Assembly: GCA_016193385.1 (NCBI GenBank)
Contig: JACPSF010000253.1
Location: 1 to 13,681 of the forward strand
DNA length: 13,681 nt
Source: Deltaproteobacteria bacterium
GTDB lineage: Bacteria; Desulfobacterota_B; Binatia; UBA9968
Direction: 5' to 3'
Shown: positions 1 through 6,751 of the stretch, one piece after another
Layout of the letters: each line of letters opens with the position of its first letter
How positions within the stretch are numbered: the stretch's first letter is position 1
The notes under the pieces: model-generated
Database searches by the model: none
Told to the model about the DNA's origin: nothing
The model's input: the letters and a program-made list of their open reading frames with translations, nothing else
Position numbers and translations under genes: made by a program

Positions 1-1089
1 CACCGTGAAGAGCCTGGTTTCACGGAATTTCCGCTCCACGTCATCCTCGACCGCAAAGCCGTAGCCGCCGTGGGCGGTGAGACACGCGTTGGCCGCCTCC
101 CAGGCCGCCTCTGACGCCAGCAGCTTGGCCATATTCGCCTCGGCGCCGCAGCGCTCGTTGCGGTCGAACTTCGTCGCCGCCTGATACCGGACCAGATCAG
201 CGGCCTCGATCCGGGCGTAGGCCTGCGCGATGGGAAACTGGATCCCCTGATTCGCGCCGATCGGTCGGCCGAACACGACGCGCTCGCCGGCGTACTTCGC
301 GGCCCGCTCGATAAACCAGCGGCCGTCCCCGATCGCTTCGGCGGCCACCAGAACGCGCTCGGCGTTCCAGCCATCGATGATATAGCGAAATCCCATCCCT
401 TCCTCTCCGATCCGGTTCCCGGCGGGCACCTCCAGACCATCGAAGAAGAGCGCGTTGGTATGGTGATTGATCATCAGGTCCAGCGGCTTGACCTCGATCT
501 TGCCCTCGGCCCCTTTCAGGTCGACGATCAGAACCGAAAGGCCCTTGGTTTTATCCTCCAGCGCATCGTAGGGAGTGGTGCGCGCCAGAAGCAGCATCAG
601 GTCGGATTGGAGCACGCGGGAGATGAAGATCTTCTGGCCGTGAACGATATATTTTTCTCCCTGGCGCACCGCCGTGGTCTGGATGCGCGTGGTCTCGGAG
701 CCGGCATTGGCCTCGGTGACGCCGAAGGCCTGAAGGCGCAGCTCCCCGCTGGCGATCTTCGGGAGATAGCGTTTCTTCTGCTCCTCGCTGCCATGTCTGA
801 GGAGCGTCCCCATAGTGTACATCTGGGCGTGGCACGCCGTCGCGTTTCCGCCCGAGCGGTTGATCTCCTCCAGGATGATGCTCGCCTCGGTGATGCCCAG
901 GCCAGTGCCCCCATACTCCTCGGGAATCAGGGCGCCGAGCCATCCGAGCTCGGTGAGCTTTCGTACAAAGGTCTCCGGATACTCCCGTTTGCGGTCCACC
1001 TCGCGCCAGTAGGCATCGGGAAACTCCCGGCACACCCGGCGGATCTCCTCGCGAATCTGGAGCTGCTCTTGAGTGAGGTTGAAATCCAT
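1..1089 (-). CDS. Acyl-CoA dehydrogenase, partial (C-terminus beyond left edge)
   Basis: This gene encodes an FAD-dependent acyl-CoA dehydrogenase, which makes an alpha,beta-enoyl-CoA from an acyl-CoA and passes electrons to ETF. 363 codons are visible; the family is usually about 380-400 aa, so only a short tail is missing. Visible landmarks are an N-terminal helical domain (about 1-115), the FAD/substrate segment QAFGVTEANAGSETT (120-134), the middle beta-domain (about 120-225), FGRPIGANQGIQFPIA (273-288) and HGGYGF (340-345). Glu244 in WNAERVLVAAE sits where isovaleryl-CoA dehydrogenase carries its catalytic Glu; this alignment was made by eye. The ATG at 1089 is preceded by AGGAGG at 1096-1101 (5-nt spacer) and by a promoter at 1114-1142. 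The gene is divergent from the MaoC/CoA-transferase pair, which suggests one acyl-CoA pathway. The acyl substrate cannot be told. Confidence 0.93.
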   Translation of the reverse strand, partial: MDFNLTQEQLQIREEIRRVCREFPDAYWREVDRKREYPETFVRKLTELGWLGALIPEEYGGTGLGITEASIILEEINRSGGNATACHAQMYTMGTLLRHGSEEQKKRYLPKIASGELRLQAFGVTEANAGSETTRIQTTAVRQGEKYIVHGQKIFISRVLQSDLMLLLARTTPYDALEDKTKGLSVLIVDLKGAEGKIEVKPLDLMINHHTNALFFDGLEVPAGNRIGEEGMGFRYIIDGWNAERVLVAAEAIGDGRWFIERAAKYAGERVVFGRPIGANQGIQFPIAQAYARIEAADLVRYQAATKFDRNERCGAEANMAKLLASEAAWEAANACLTAHGGYGFAVEDDVERKFRETRLFTV

Positions 1090-1113
1090 TGGCTCCTCCT
1101 ATAATTACGGCGT

Positions 1114-1142
1114 AGTATATAGCGCGGGAATCTCAATCTCAA
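1114..1142 (-). promoter_or_regulatory. Sigma70-type promoter for the acyl-CoA dehydrogenase
   Basis: Read on the minus strand there is TTGAGA (1137-1142), a 17-nt spacer, and TATACT (1114-1119). Each box matches the consensus at 5 of 6 positions. Transcription would start near 1107, just upstream of the AGGAGG ribosome binding site at 1096-1101. TTGAGA is directly repeated at 1131-1136. Confidence 0.65.
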
Positions 1143-1192
1143 AGGCAAAGGGAGAATACGCAACGTGGTACGTTCGGGAGCCCGCCTCCCGC

Positions 1193-1248
1193 GCCGAAAG
1201 CAATGGGTCAGTGGGTTCTTTGAACCGTTCACTCTCGGTGCTTTCGGC
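1193..1248. repeat. Nested inverted repeat, candidate structured RNA element
   Basis: The outer stem is GCCGAAAG (1193-1200) with CTTTCGGC (1241-1248). The middle stem is AGTG (1210-1213) with CACT (1230-1233). The inner hairpin is GGTTC-TTT-GAACC (1214-1226). The nesting could give one long interrupted hairpin in RNA from either strand, or a cruciform. Its inner word TTGAAC recurs in the palindrome at 1935-1983. Confidence 0.5.
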
Positions 1249-1419
1249 TTGCTCGGCAGGCTCCCTCACTCCCAACGGAGCACAGACAGAGGCCAAGGGG
1301 AGCGCGAGTGAGGCTGCGGACGTAGAGACGAAAAGGTTCGGTTTAAGCACAGGTCTATCGGCCGCAGCCGAGAGCGCGTTCCCCGAGGACGCCAAGCCAA
1401 GCAAGTAAGGGAGGTTGTT

Positions 1420-1926
1420 ATGGCAGTTAAACCCGGTTGGGAAGGCCGATATTTTGAAGATTTTGAAGTGGGCGACGTCTACCGGTGCCGCCTGGGACGG
1501 ACCGTCACCGAAGCGGATAATATCTGGTTTACCCTGCTCACCAACAATACCAACCAGATCCACTTCAACAACGAGTACGGCAAGCGGACGGAGTTCGGCA
1601 AATGCCTGGTCAACAGCGCTCTCACGCTGGCCATCGTGGCGGGCATGGGAGTGGCCGACGTGAGCGAGAACGGCTTTGCGCTCGGATGGGACGAGATCAA
1701 GTTGCCCAACCCGCTATTCGTCGGCGAGACGATTTATTCCGAATCGGAGGTTTTGGAGAAGCGCGAGTCGAAGTCCAAACCCCAATGGGGGATCATCAAG
1801 GTGCGCACGCGGGGCATCAAGCAGGACGGCGCCGTGGTCATCGACTACGCCCGCAGCGTCATGGTTTGGAAGCACGCCCATGCGCCCAAGCGGGATCTTT
1901 TCCCGGAGCTCAAACAGAAGTCGTAG
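1420..1926 (+). CDS. MaoC-family (hot-dog fold) enoyl-CoA hydratase-like protein
   Basis: The product is a 168-aa single hot-dog-domain protein, typical in length for MaoC-like hydratases that add water across the double bond of an enoyl-CoA or a mesaconyl-CoA-type ester. The core (about 36-72) runs FTLLTNNTNQIHFNNEYGKR and on to FGKCLVNSALTLAI. His48 matches the catalytic His of (R)-specific hydratase (PhaJ). The partner Asp position is Asn43. A second conserved strand region is LPNPLFVGETIYSESEVL (95-112). The start is fixed by AGGGAGG at 1408-1414. The next gene begins about 78 nt downstream (GTG at 2004), so the two probably form an operon. With the divergent dehydrogenase this would give oxidation, hydration and CoA transfer on one acid. 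Fold and family are solid; the substrate is unknown. Confidence 0.88.
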   Translation: MAVKPGWEGRYFEDFEVGDVYRCRLGRTVTEADNIWFTLLTNNTNQIHFNNEYGKRTEFGKCLVNSALTLAIVAGMGVADVSENGFALGWDEIKLPNPLFVGETIYSESEVLEKRESKSKPQWGIIKVRTRGIKQDGAVVIDYARSVMVWKHAHAPKRDLFPELKQKS

Positions 1927-1934
1927 TTTAACCC

Positions 1935-1983
1935 TTGAACCTTTTGAACGGTTTGAACTGTTCAAAACGTTTAAGCCGTTCAA
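1935..1983. repeat. 49-nt palindrome made of 9-nt-period TTGAAC/GTTCAA units
   Basis: TTGAAC begins at 1935, 1944 and 1953, each 9 nt apart. Its reverse complement GTTCAA (one unit is GTTTAA) begins at 1960, 1969 and 1978. The two triplets are mirror images about position 1959, so the whole block is an imperfect inverted repeat with period-9 substructure. It lies between the MaoC stop (1924-1926) and the GTG at 2004. Confidence 0.8.
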
Positions 1984-2003
1984 TGTGAGGATAGGAAGCT
2001 GAA

Positions 2004-2059
2004 GTGACACCAGAGACATTACCAGTCCAAGCTTTGAGTGGGGTCCGGGTCTGGCCGAC
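2004..2059 (+). pseudogene. N-terminal remnant of the CoA-transferase, out of frame with the body
   Basis: A GTG at 2004, with AGGAAG at 1993-1998 (5-nt spacer), opens the peptide VTPETLPVQALSGVRV. This is a textbook CaiB/BaiF N-terminus, in which a conserved LD-x-T/S-x(3-4)-AGP loop should follow. Instead the sequence jumps at about 2050 into LADMGAEVIKIERP, which is in another frame. About 15-18 residues, including the AGP loop, are absent. Frame 2 has a stop at 2000-2002, so the body cannot be read from here without a shift. Confidence 0.7.
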
Positions 2060-3157
2060 ATGGGAGCCGAAGTGATCAAGATCGAGCGGCCCGGGGTGGG
2101 CGACCTGATTCGCCATTGGGACTCGGTGGTCCGCGGGCTCTCCTCAGGCTACGTCTGGCTCAACCGGAACAAGCGGAGCGTCACGGTGGACGTGAAGAAG
2201 GAACAGGGCAGAGAGATCGTCCGCCGCCTCGCTAAGACAGCCGACGTTTTCTTTGAAAACTATGCGCCGGGAGTGGCGGGCCGGTCGGGACTGGGTTATG
2301 AATCGCTCGCCGAACTTAATCCCCGGCTGATCTACTGCTCGCTCTCCGGCTATGGCCAGGACGGACCCTACCGAGACGTGAAGGCCTATGATCTCCTCAT
2401 CCAGGGAGAGGGAGGAATTATCGCCACGACCGGATATCCGGACAAGCCGGCCAAGGCCAGCATCTCGATCGTGGATATCGCGTCGGGGATGTATGCCGCG
2501 CTGGGAACCGCGCTGGCCCTGCTCCAGCGGGAAAAGACGGGCCATGGCCAATACATCGACATCTCCATGTTCGAATCGATCGTCTCCTGGCTGGGATACT
2601 TTCCCCACCATTACTGGCACGGAGGCGAGGAGGCGAAGCGGATGGGGATGCGCCACCATTACGTGACTCCCTATGGTCCCTATCTCGCGCGCAACGGCCA
2701 ATACGTGAATGTGGTTGTGGCCACGGCCAAAGATTGGGAGGTCTTCTGCCGCGAGGTGATCGAGCGGCCGGACCTTTTGGAGGACCCCGGCTTCGCCACG
2801 GTCGAGGCGCGCCGCCAGAACCGTGCCGCTCTCGAGGAGACCATCGAAAAGGTCTTTCTCGAGCGTGACCACAGCGAATGGCTCGAACGGCTGAAACGAG
2901 CCAAACTGCCGCATGGGGAGGTGCGGGGCATCGCCCAGGTTTTGGCCCATCCTCAAGCCATCGCCCGCCGATTGAGCCGCGAGGTCGACTCGCCCGTGGG
3001 GCGCGTCCCGGTGATCGCCAGCCCGCTTCGTCTTTCCGCAAGCCCGGCACGCTACGACCGCATCCCGGATCTCGGCGAGGACACCGAGGCGGTCTTGAGC
3101 GAACTCGGCTATGGCGCGGCTACCATAGAAAAGCTACGCCGGGATAAGGTGATCTGA
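2060..3157 (+). CDS. Family III CoA-transferase (CaiB/BaiF), N-terminus disrupted
   Basis: Family III CoA-transferases move CoA between two carboxylic acids through acyl-aspartyl and glutamyl anhydride/thioester intermediates. The readable body is 365 aa from ATG 2060; intact members are about 390-410 aa. Family landmarks are MGAEVIKIERPGVGD (1-15), LNRNKRSVTVDVKK (34-47), ADVFFENYAPG (61-71), the SLSGYGQDGPY segment (94-104) and VDIASGMYAALG (138-149). Asp139 matches catalytic Asp169 of formyl-CoA transferase. The true start was probably the GTG at 2004, but an out-of-frame deletion near 2050 removed the conserved AGP loop that lines the CoA/active site. It follows the MaoC gene, and such pairs occur in mesaconyl/citramalate-type CoA-ester chemistry. 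Either this is a pseudogene or assembly error, or a shortened protein starts at 2060. Confidence 0.85.
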   Translation: MGAEVIKIERPGVGDLIRHWDSVVRGLSSGYVWLNRNKRSVTVDVKKEQGREIVRRLAKTADVFFENYAPGVAGRSGLGYESLAELNPRLIYCSLSGYGQDGPYRDVKAYDLLIQGEGGIIATTGYPDKPAKASISIVDIASGMYAALGTALALLQREKTGHGQYIDISMFESIVSWLGYFPHHYWHGGEEAKRMGMRHHYVTPYGPYLARNGQYVNVVVATAKDWEVFCREVIERPDLLEDPGFATVEARRQNRAALEETIEKVFLERDHSEWLERLKRAKLPHGEVRGIAQVLAHPQAIARRLSREVDSPVGRVPVIASPLRLSASPARYDRIPDLGEDTEAVLSELGYGAATIEKLRRDKVI

Positions 3158-3168
3158 TACCCTCCGCG

Positions 3169-3190
3169 TCCCGGCCTACCCGGGAATTTT
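3169..3190 (+). terminator. Short intrinsic terminator after the CoA-transferase
   Basis: A 6-bp GC stem, TCCCGG (3169-3174) and CCGGGA (3180-3185), has a 5-nt loop and is followed by ATTTT. It begins 11 nt after the stop codon. The T-run is short, so efficiency is uncertain. Confidence 0.5.
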
Positions 3191-3245
3191 GGCTGCCTCC
3201 TTGCTCTTCGAGTCACCTATAAAACCCCCGCCGGAGCGATCTTCT

Positions 3246-3878
3246 TCAGGAAGCCAACCTACGCCAAATGCTGGCCAGCCATGGCTGCTGTTCACGTGGC
3301 AAGCCGGCGGGACGGTAATAGTGAGTAAGCTCAACGAACCCAGCGGCCGACACATAGCGACGCCAGGTTTCCAGGTCATAATACGCGCCATACCGCCGCT
3401 GGTGCCAGCCTTCCTCGTTATGGCCGTGCGGATTGGAGCTGAACAGCACGCCACCTGGTTTCAGAGTCGTATGCAACTCCCGCAACACGCGCGGCAACTC
3501 CTGGCCGGGCACGTGGAACAGCGCGGCATTCGCGAAGATGCCATCGAATCGGCCACGCGGCAGATCGACCTTGAGGAAATCCTGCTGCCACACTTCGCAG
3601 CCGCTGTACGCGCGCGCCATTGCGGCCAAGCGCGCAGAGCCTTCCAAACCCACCGCGGCGTGACCGAGCTTGGAAAACACCTTGAGGTCGCGCCCCGGCC
3701 CGCAGCCGAAATCGAGTATAGTGAAAGGCGCCTCACCCTCGATGGATTGCAATAGCGCCTCGATGTTCTGGCTGACGTCGTGGTCCCGAGTGCCTTCCCA
3801 AAATTCTTCAGCATGCTGGTCGTAATGTTCCAGCGTGAGAGTGGCTATTTTTTCCAACTCTTGCGGATTCAGTTTCAT
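3246..3878 (-). CDS. Class I SAM-dependent methyltransferase
   Basis: This is a 210-aa Rossmann-fold methyltransferase of the Methyltransf_11/25 type. Motif I is ILDFGCGPGRD (54-64), and the acidic Glu79 that binds the SAM ribose is in VGLEGS. The motif II/III area is WQQDFLKVD (97-105), with DGIFANAALFHV (112-123) and LKPGGVLFSSN (139-149) behind it. This order is typical of small-molecule methyltransferases, and no substrate can be assigned. The frame opens further upstream to 3950, but those 24 residues are basic, unlike the family, and overlap the preceding gene. The ATG at 3878 is therefore preferred, although its ribosome binding site (GGCGGA) is weak. It starts 37 nt after the stop of the dehydrogenase-like gene, so the two probably share a transcript. 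It is convergent with the CoA-transferase. Confidence 0.88.
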   Translation of the reverse strand: MKLNPQELEKIATLTLEHYDQHAEEFWEGTRDHDVSQNIEALLQSIEGEAPFTILDFGCGPGRDLKVFSKLGHAAVGLEGSARLAAMARAYSGCEVWQQDFLKVDLPRGRFDGIFANAALFHVPGQELPRVLRELHTTLKPGGVLFSSNPHGHNEEGWHQRRYGAYYDLETWRRYVSAAGFVELTHYYRPAGLPREQQPWLASIWRRLAS

Positions 3879-3915
3879 GGTTGACAGTCCGCCAGAAAGG
3901 CCGCTCCGAGAATGC

Positions 3916-4776
3916 TTAGCGGCGTTTCTCGGACGACGCAGAGAGAGCATTGACGACGGCTGTCACAGTAAGAGGCGGATCCCAGCAATCTTTGAAGCAC
4001 ACGAGTCGCTCACAGATATCCGCGGCGGCATGGTGAAAGCCTGCCGGCAGTCCGGCGGCCTCGAAGGTTGTGGCAATTTCTCTCATCTCACCCACATATC
4101 GCCACGCCTTGGGCACTGCAACCGCGGCGGCCCGAATGCTCCGGCGCTCGAGGTCTGGTTGGGAGAGTTTCCATTCTTCGACCAGAGCTTTGTCGACCCC
4201 TTCCTTCGCCGCGAGTGCAAGGATCGCCAGCACTAATGCATCCGTGCATTTGGTCCAGGCGGCATAAGCAATCTTGAGGGCGGAAGCGGAACCAGGCTTC
4301 TCGCCGATGGTCCTGGCATCGAGCATGCTCCCGGAAAATAGCTCCGCCACTTCAGGGGCACGGGCCCCCGAGAGATAAAGACGGGTTGTTCCGGCTCGTT
4401 TCACGGGCAACCCGATGATGCCCCCATCTACGAAACTCGCCCCTGCTTTGGTCACTGTCTCGCCGATTTGCTGGGCCGTCGCCCGAGAAACCGCGTTGGC
4501 GTCCACATAAATGCCGCGGAATTTGTGCTCCGCCACGCTCCGGGCAAGATCCACGGCGGCATGCGGCGGGCATACAGACAGAACGACGTCGCTCGCCTGG
4601 ACCGCCTTGGCTAGGGTCTCGACGTCAACCAGGCCGGCCTCTTTAGCCTGTTTTCGGGTTGCCTCGCTCCGTTGATGCGAAGCCCAGACGACGCGGGCGC
4701 CGCTCTGAGCGGCGGCCGCGCCAATGGTGACGCCCATATTACCCGGATGCAAAAGTGCGACAGTCTTGACCTTCAT
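3916..4776 (-). CDS. NAD(P)-dependent oxidoreductase with C-terminal DUF1932 domain
   Basis: The 286-aa product has the two-domain layout of 6-phosphogluconate/3-hydroxyisobutyrate dehydrogenase-like enzymes. The Rossmann nucleotide-binding start is VALLHPGNMGVTIGAA (6-21). The domain continues through DVVLSVCPPHAAVDLA (63-78) and the substrate-site segment FVDGGIIGLP (115-124). The helical C-terminal half carries LKIAYAAWTK (167-176), where Lys168 is at the usual catalytic Lys position. The C-terminal half resembles DUF1932. The start at 4776 is set by AGGAGGG at 4784-4790 with a 7-nt spacer; the upstream extension to 4809 would pass through that ribosome binding site. The substrate is unknown. 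It heads a two-gene minus-strand operon with the methyltransferase. Confidence 0.85.
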   Translation of the reverse strand: MKVKTVALLHPGNMGVTIGAAAAQSGARVVWASHQRSEATRKQAKEAGLVDVETLAKAVQASDVVLSVCPPHAAVDLARSVAEHKFRGIYVDANAVSRATAQQIGETVTKAGASFVDGGIIGLPVKRAGTTRLYLSGARAPEVAELFSGSMLDARTIGEKPGSASALKIAYAAWTKCTDALVLAILALAAKEGVDKALVEEWKLSQPDLERRSIRAAAVAVPKAWRYVGEMREIATTFEAAGLPAGFHHAAADICERLVCFKDCWDPPLTVTAVVNALSASSEKRR

Positions 4777-4832
4777 GGTCGATCCCTCCTGGAAACCACC
4801 GTCGAGCAAGACGACAATTCAAAGATGGCCTC

Positions 4833-4861
4833 ATCCTAGTCGCGGTCTCGCGGTGATTCAA
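4833..4861 (-). promoter_or_regulatory. Candidate promoter for the dehydrogenase-methyltransferase operon
   Basis: On the minus strand there is TTGAAT (4856-4861), a 17-nt spacer, and TAGGAT (4833-4838). Each box matches the sigma70 consensus at 4 of 6 positions. The spacing is ideal but the boxes are weak. Confidence 0.4.
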
Positions 4862-4908
4862 GGCATCTTCTCTTAGAACGAAAGCCGCCGGTGGCAAAGG
4901 ATCATGAG

Positions 4909-5025
4909 ATGCCGTTGTTTGTTATTGATTACCTGGCCGGGAATGCGTATCGTAGCTTTCAGATGCTTCAACTGACGGGATTCACACTCCGACCGAAGTC
5001 CAAGAGAGACGCTATAGATGGGTGA
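4909..5025 (+). CDS. Possible 38-aa leader ORF overlapping the ATPase start
   Basis: A short frame from ATG 4909 reads MPLFVIDYLAGNAYRSFQML and on to RDAIDG. It is preceded by AAAGG at 4896-4900 (8-nt spacer). Its stop TGA (5023-5025) falls just inside the start of the GHKL ATPase gene, giving an 8-nt overlap as in translational coupling. No family is recognised. A candidate promoter for the ATPase lies inside this ORF, which argues against it. It may be chance. Confidence 0.22.
   Translation: MPLFVIDYLAGNAYRSFQMLQLTGFTLRPKSKRDAIDG
4925..4953 (+). promoter_or_regulatory. Candidate promoter for the GHKL ATPase
   Basis: TTGATT (4925-4930), a 17-nt spacer and TATCGT (4948-4953) form a moderate sigma70-like signal about 65 nt before the ATPase ATG. 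Each box matches 4 of 6 consensus positions. Confidence 0.35.
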
Positions 5026-6601
5026 AACCCGAGTCGATCTGCTACACCTTCTCGAGGACTTACGCGACGCTTATCCGGAATCGATCGAGGAGAGCATTCT
5101 CACGGAGATCGTCGCCAATGCTCTCGACTCCGGCGCCACGCAGATCACTTTCGAGTGTGACCCGGCACACGGCACCCTGACAACGGTGGACAACGGCTCA
5201 GGGATGCGCCGTCGTGAGTTGGCGCGATATCACGATATCGCCGCCAGCGCGAAAGCACGCGGACAGGGCATCGGCTTCGCCGGCGTCGGCATCAAGCTCG
5301 GGTTGTTGGTTTGCGAGGAGGTGGTGACTGAGACGCGCCGGGGCAAAAGCCATGTGGCGACTTCCTGGCGTTTGGCATCGCGCCATCGGGCGCCCTGGAA
5401 GTGGATCCCGCCTCTTGGCCTGGCGTCCGAACGGGGAACGGCCGTCCGCCTCAAAGTTCAGAACGCTCTCTCCCCTTTGCTGGATCCCGGCTTTCTCGAA
5501 GCGAGCATTCGCCGCCATTTCCAGCCATTGTTCGATCCGACCTTCGATGAATTTCTCGCCGCGCATTATCCCGAAGGCATCACGATCCACGTCAACGGCC
5601 GCCAATTGGAGAAACAGCGTTGGACGGCTCCGCTCCAGGGTCCACTGGAGATTCGCCTGTTTCGCAAGCGCAAGCCTTCAGCCTTCGGCTATCTGATCCG
5701 CGAAGATGTTCCGCTCCCTGAAGAGCAGCGCGGTCTCGCGATCAGCACCTATGGCAAAGTCATTCGAAGGGGATGGGATTGGCTGGGTCTTACGCCTTGG
5801 ACTCCGGAGCGGGTGGGTGGCCTGATCGAAGTGCCGGAACTCGCGGCTTCCTTAACCCTCAACAAGGGAGATTTCATTCGCACCGGCACGCGCGGCGCCG
5901 CATACCTCGCCTTTCGCAAAGCCATCCAGGAAGCCGTGTCGAAGCAGCTCGCCGCCTGGGGCGATGCGCGTGAATCGACCGATGACGTGCGCCCAAGGGA
6001 AGTCCGTCCCTTGCAGAGAGATTTGGTGCACGTACTCGAAGAGCTTGCCGACGAGTTTCCACTGTTAGCTTCCCTGGTGGAGCGCCGTGCCGGCGGCCAA
6101 AAAAGACTCCCTCTTGGCGGGAGCGGGAGAGTCACAGATGCGCGTACGTTCGTAACGGCCTCGGTAATGGAACAGGCCGAGACGGAGAAGGGTGAGGAAG
6201 AGGTAAAGGAACCTCCGGCTGAAGAGCGCGTGGAGACCCAGCCGGCGGATGGCGGACTGGCCCACGCTGTCCCGGCGCAGGAACACGGTCTGCTCCTGCC
6301 GGGCAAAGGCGTGCGGAAACCCGCTCACTACGGGCTCGATATTCAGTTCGAGGACCGCTCTGAGGATCCGGAACTCGGGCGCTTGGTCGAATCCACGGTC
6401 TGGGTCAACCGCTCGCACCCCGCTTACCGCCGCGCGCTGGCCTCTCGCTCCATCGGCTATCATATCGCCCTAGCCGTGGCGATGGCTCTTGCTCCGTTGG
6501 CCGTCGAGTCGTCCAACGAACACGGCTTTGTCACGGCGTTCCTTTCCCGGTGGGGCGAAGTGCTAAATCAGCCGACCTCCCGAAAGAAAACCAGACGGTA
6601 G
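5018..6601 (+). CDS. Stand-alone GHKL (MutL/MORC/Hsp90-type) ATPase
   Basis: The 527-aa protein has a complete Bergerat ATP-binding fold at its N-terminus. The N-box is EIVANALDSGA (Glu30, Asn34, Asp37), motif G1 is DNGSGM (58-63), and the lid/G2 is IGFAGVGIKLG (85-95). There is no histidine-kinase dimerisation domain and no sensor. The IGFAGVGIK form fits MutL/MORC/Hsp90-like members better than kinases. A transducer-like region follows (about 190-330; note TYGKVIRRGWDW and LTLNKGDFIRTG). Then comes an acidic linker (about 395-425, rich in Glu and Pro), and a C-terminal block (about 445-520) with a hydrophobic alanine-rich helix around GYHIALAVAMALAPLA. The Shine-Dalgarno is poor. No nuclease, methylase or other partner lies next to it. 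ATP-driven clamp action is inferred from the fold; the biological role is unknown, with DNA repair or phage defence as possibilities. Confidence 0.82.
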   Translation: MGETRVDLLHLLEDLRDAYPESIEESILTEIVANALDSGATQITFECDPAHGTLTTVDNGSGMRRRELARYHDIAASAKARGQGIGFAGVGIKLGLLVCEEVVTETRRGKSHVATSWRLASRHRAPWKWIPPLGLASERGTAVRLKVQNALSPLLDPGFLEASIRRHFQPLFDPTFDEFLAAHYPEGITIHVNGRQLEKQRWTAPLQGPLEIRLFRKRKPSAFGYLIREDVPLPEEQRGLAISTYGKVIRRGWDWLGLTPWTPERVGGLIEVPELAASLTLNKGDFIRTGTRGAAYLAFRKAIQEAVSKQLAAWGDARESTDDVRPREVRPLQRDLVHVLEELADEFPLLASLVERRAGGQKRLPLGGSGRVTDARTFVTASVMEQAETEKGEEEVKEPPAEERVETQPADGGLAHAVPAQEHGLLLPGKGVRKPAHYGLDIQFEDRSEDPELGRLVESTVWVNRSHPAYRRALASRSIGYHIALAVAMALAPLAVESSNEHGFVTAFLSRWGEVLNQPTSRKKTRR

Positions 6602-6751
6602 CGAAGCGCCTCTATGGAATATCGACTTGCTTGCGCAAGCGGAAGAAATCAGTATTGTGTCCCCAGAACCTCCCCAGAATCAGAATCCCAAAAATTCCTG
6701 TGTCCAGAAAACGACGCATGGTTGCCGGGATTGTCGTGCCGATCCGAGGTC

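Larger units (their letters stand above)
1090..1419. other. Divergent intergenic region with three consecutive inverted repeats
   Basis: This 330-nt gap separates the divergent acyl-CoA dehydrogenase and MaoC genes. Beyond the minus-strand promoter it holds a run of perfect 8-bp inverted repeats: GCCGAAAG/CTTTCGGC (1193-1200/1241-1248), CCTCACTC/GAGTGAGG (1264-1271/1306-1313) and GGCTGCGG/CCGCAGCC (1312-1319/1362-1369). A smaller hairpin, CGGGAG/CTCCCG, lies at 1175-1191. Reading frames are open on both strands here, but neither looks like a protein. AGGGAGG at 1408-1414 serves the MaoC start. No clear plus-strand promoter was found. Confidence 0.6.

Noticed and set aside
551..1033. 160-aa minus-strand ORF in the acyl-CoA dehydrogenase
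   Set aside because: Arg/Pro/Gly-rich wrong-frame product. The real dehydrogenase frame runs through 1089-1 without a stop in the window.
1073..1408. 111-aa plus-strand ORF over the divergent intergenic region
   Set aside because: It begins inside the acyl-CoA dehydrogenase on the other strand, is low in hydrophobic core, and overlaps a run of inverted repeats. Openness on both strands reflects composition.
1105..1563. 152-aa minus-strand ORF
   Set aside because: It overlaps the MaoC gene antisense and the acyl-CoA dehydrogenase promoter, and has no family features. It could be a translated repeat, but not a supported gene.
2144..2956. 270-aa minus-strand ORF opposite the CoA-transferase
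   Set aside because: Antisense shadow of a gene with clear family motifs; it has no motifs of its own.
6641..6700. Possible transposase-end remnant in the sequence after the ATPase gene
   Set aside because: The repeated CCCAGAA-like words are suggestive, but no inverted repeat, target duplication or transposase fragment could be identified.
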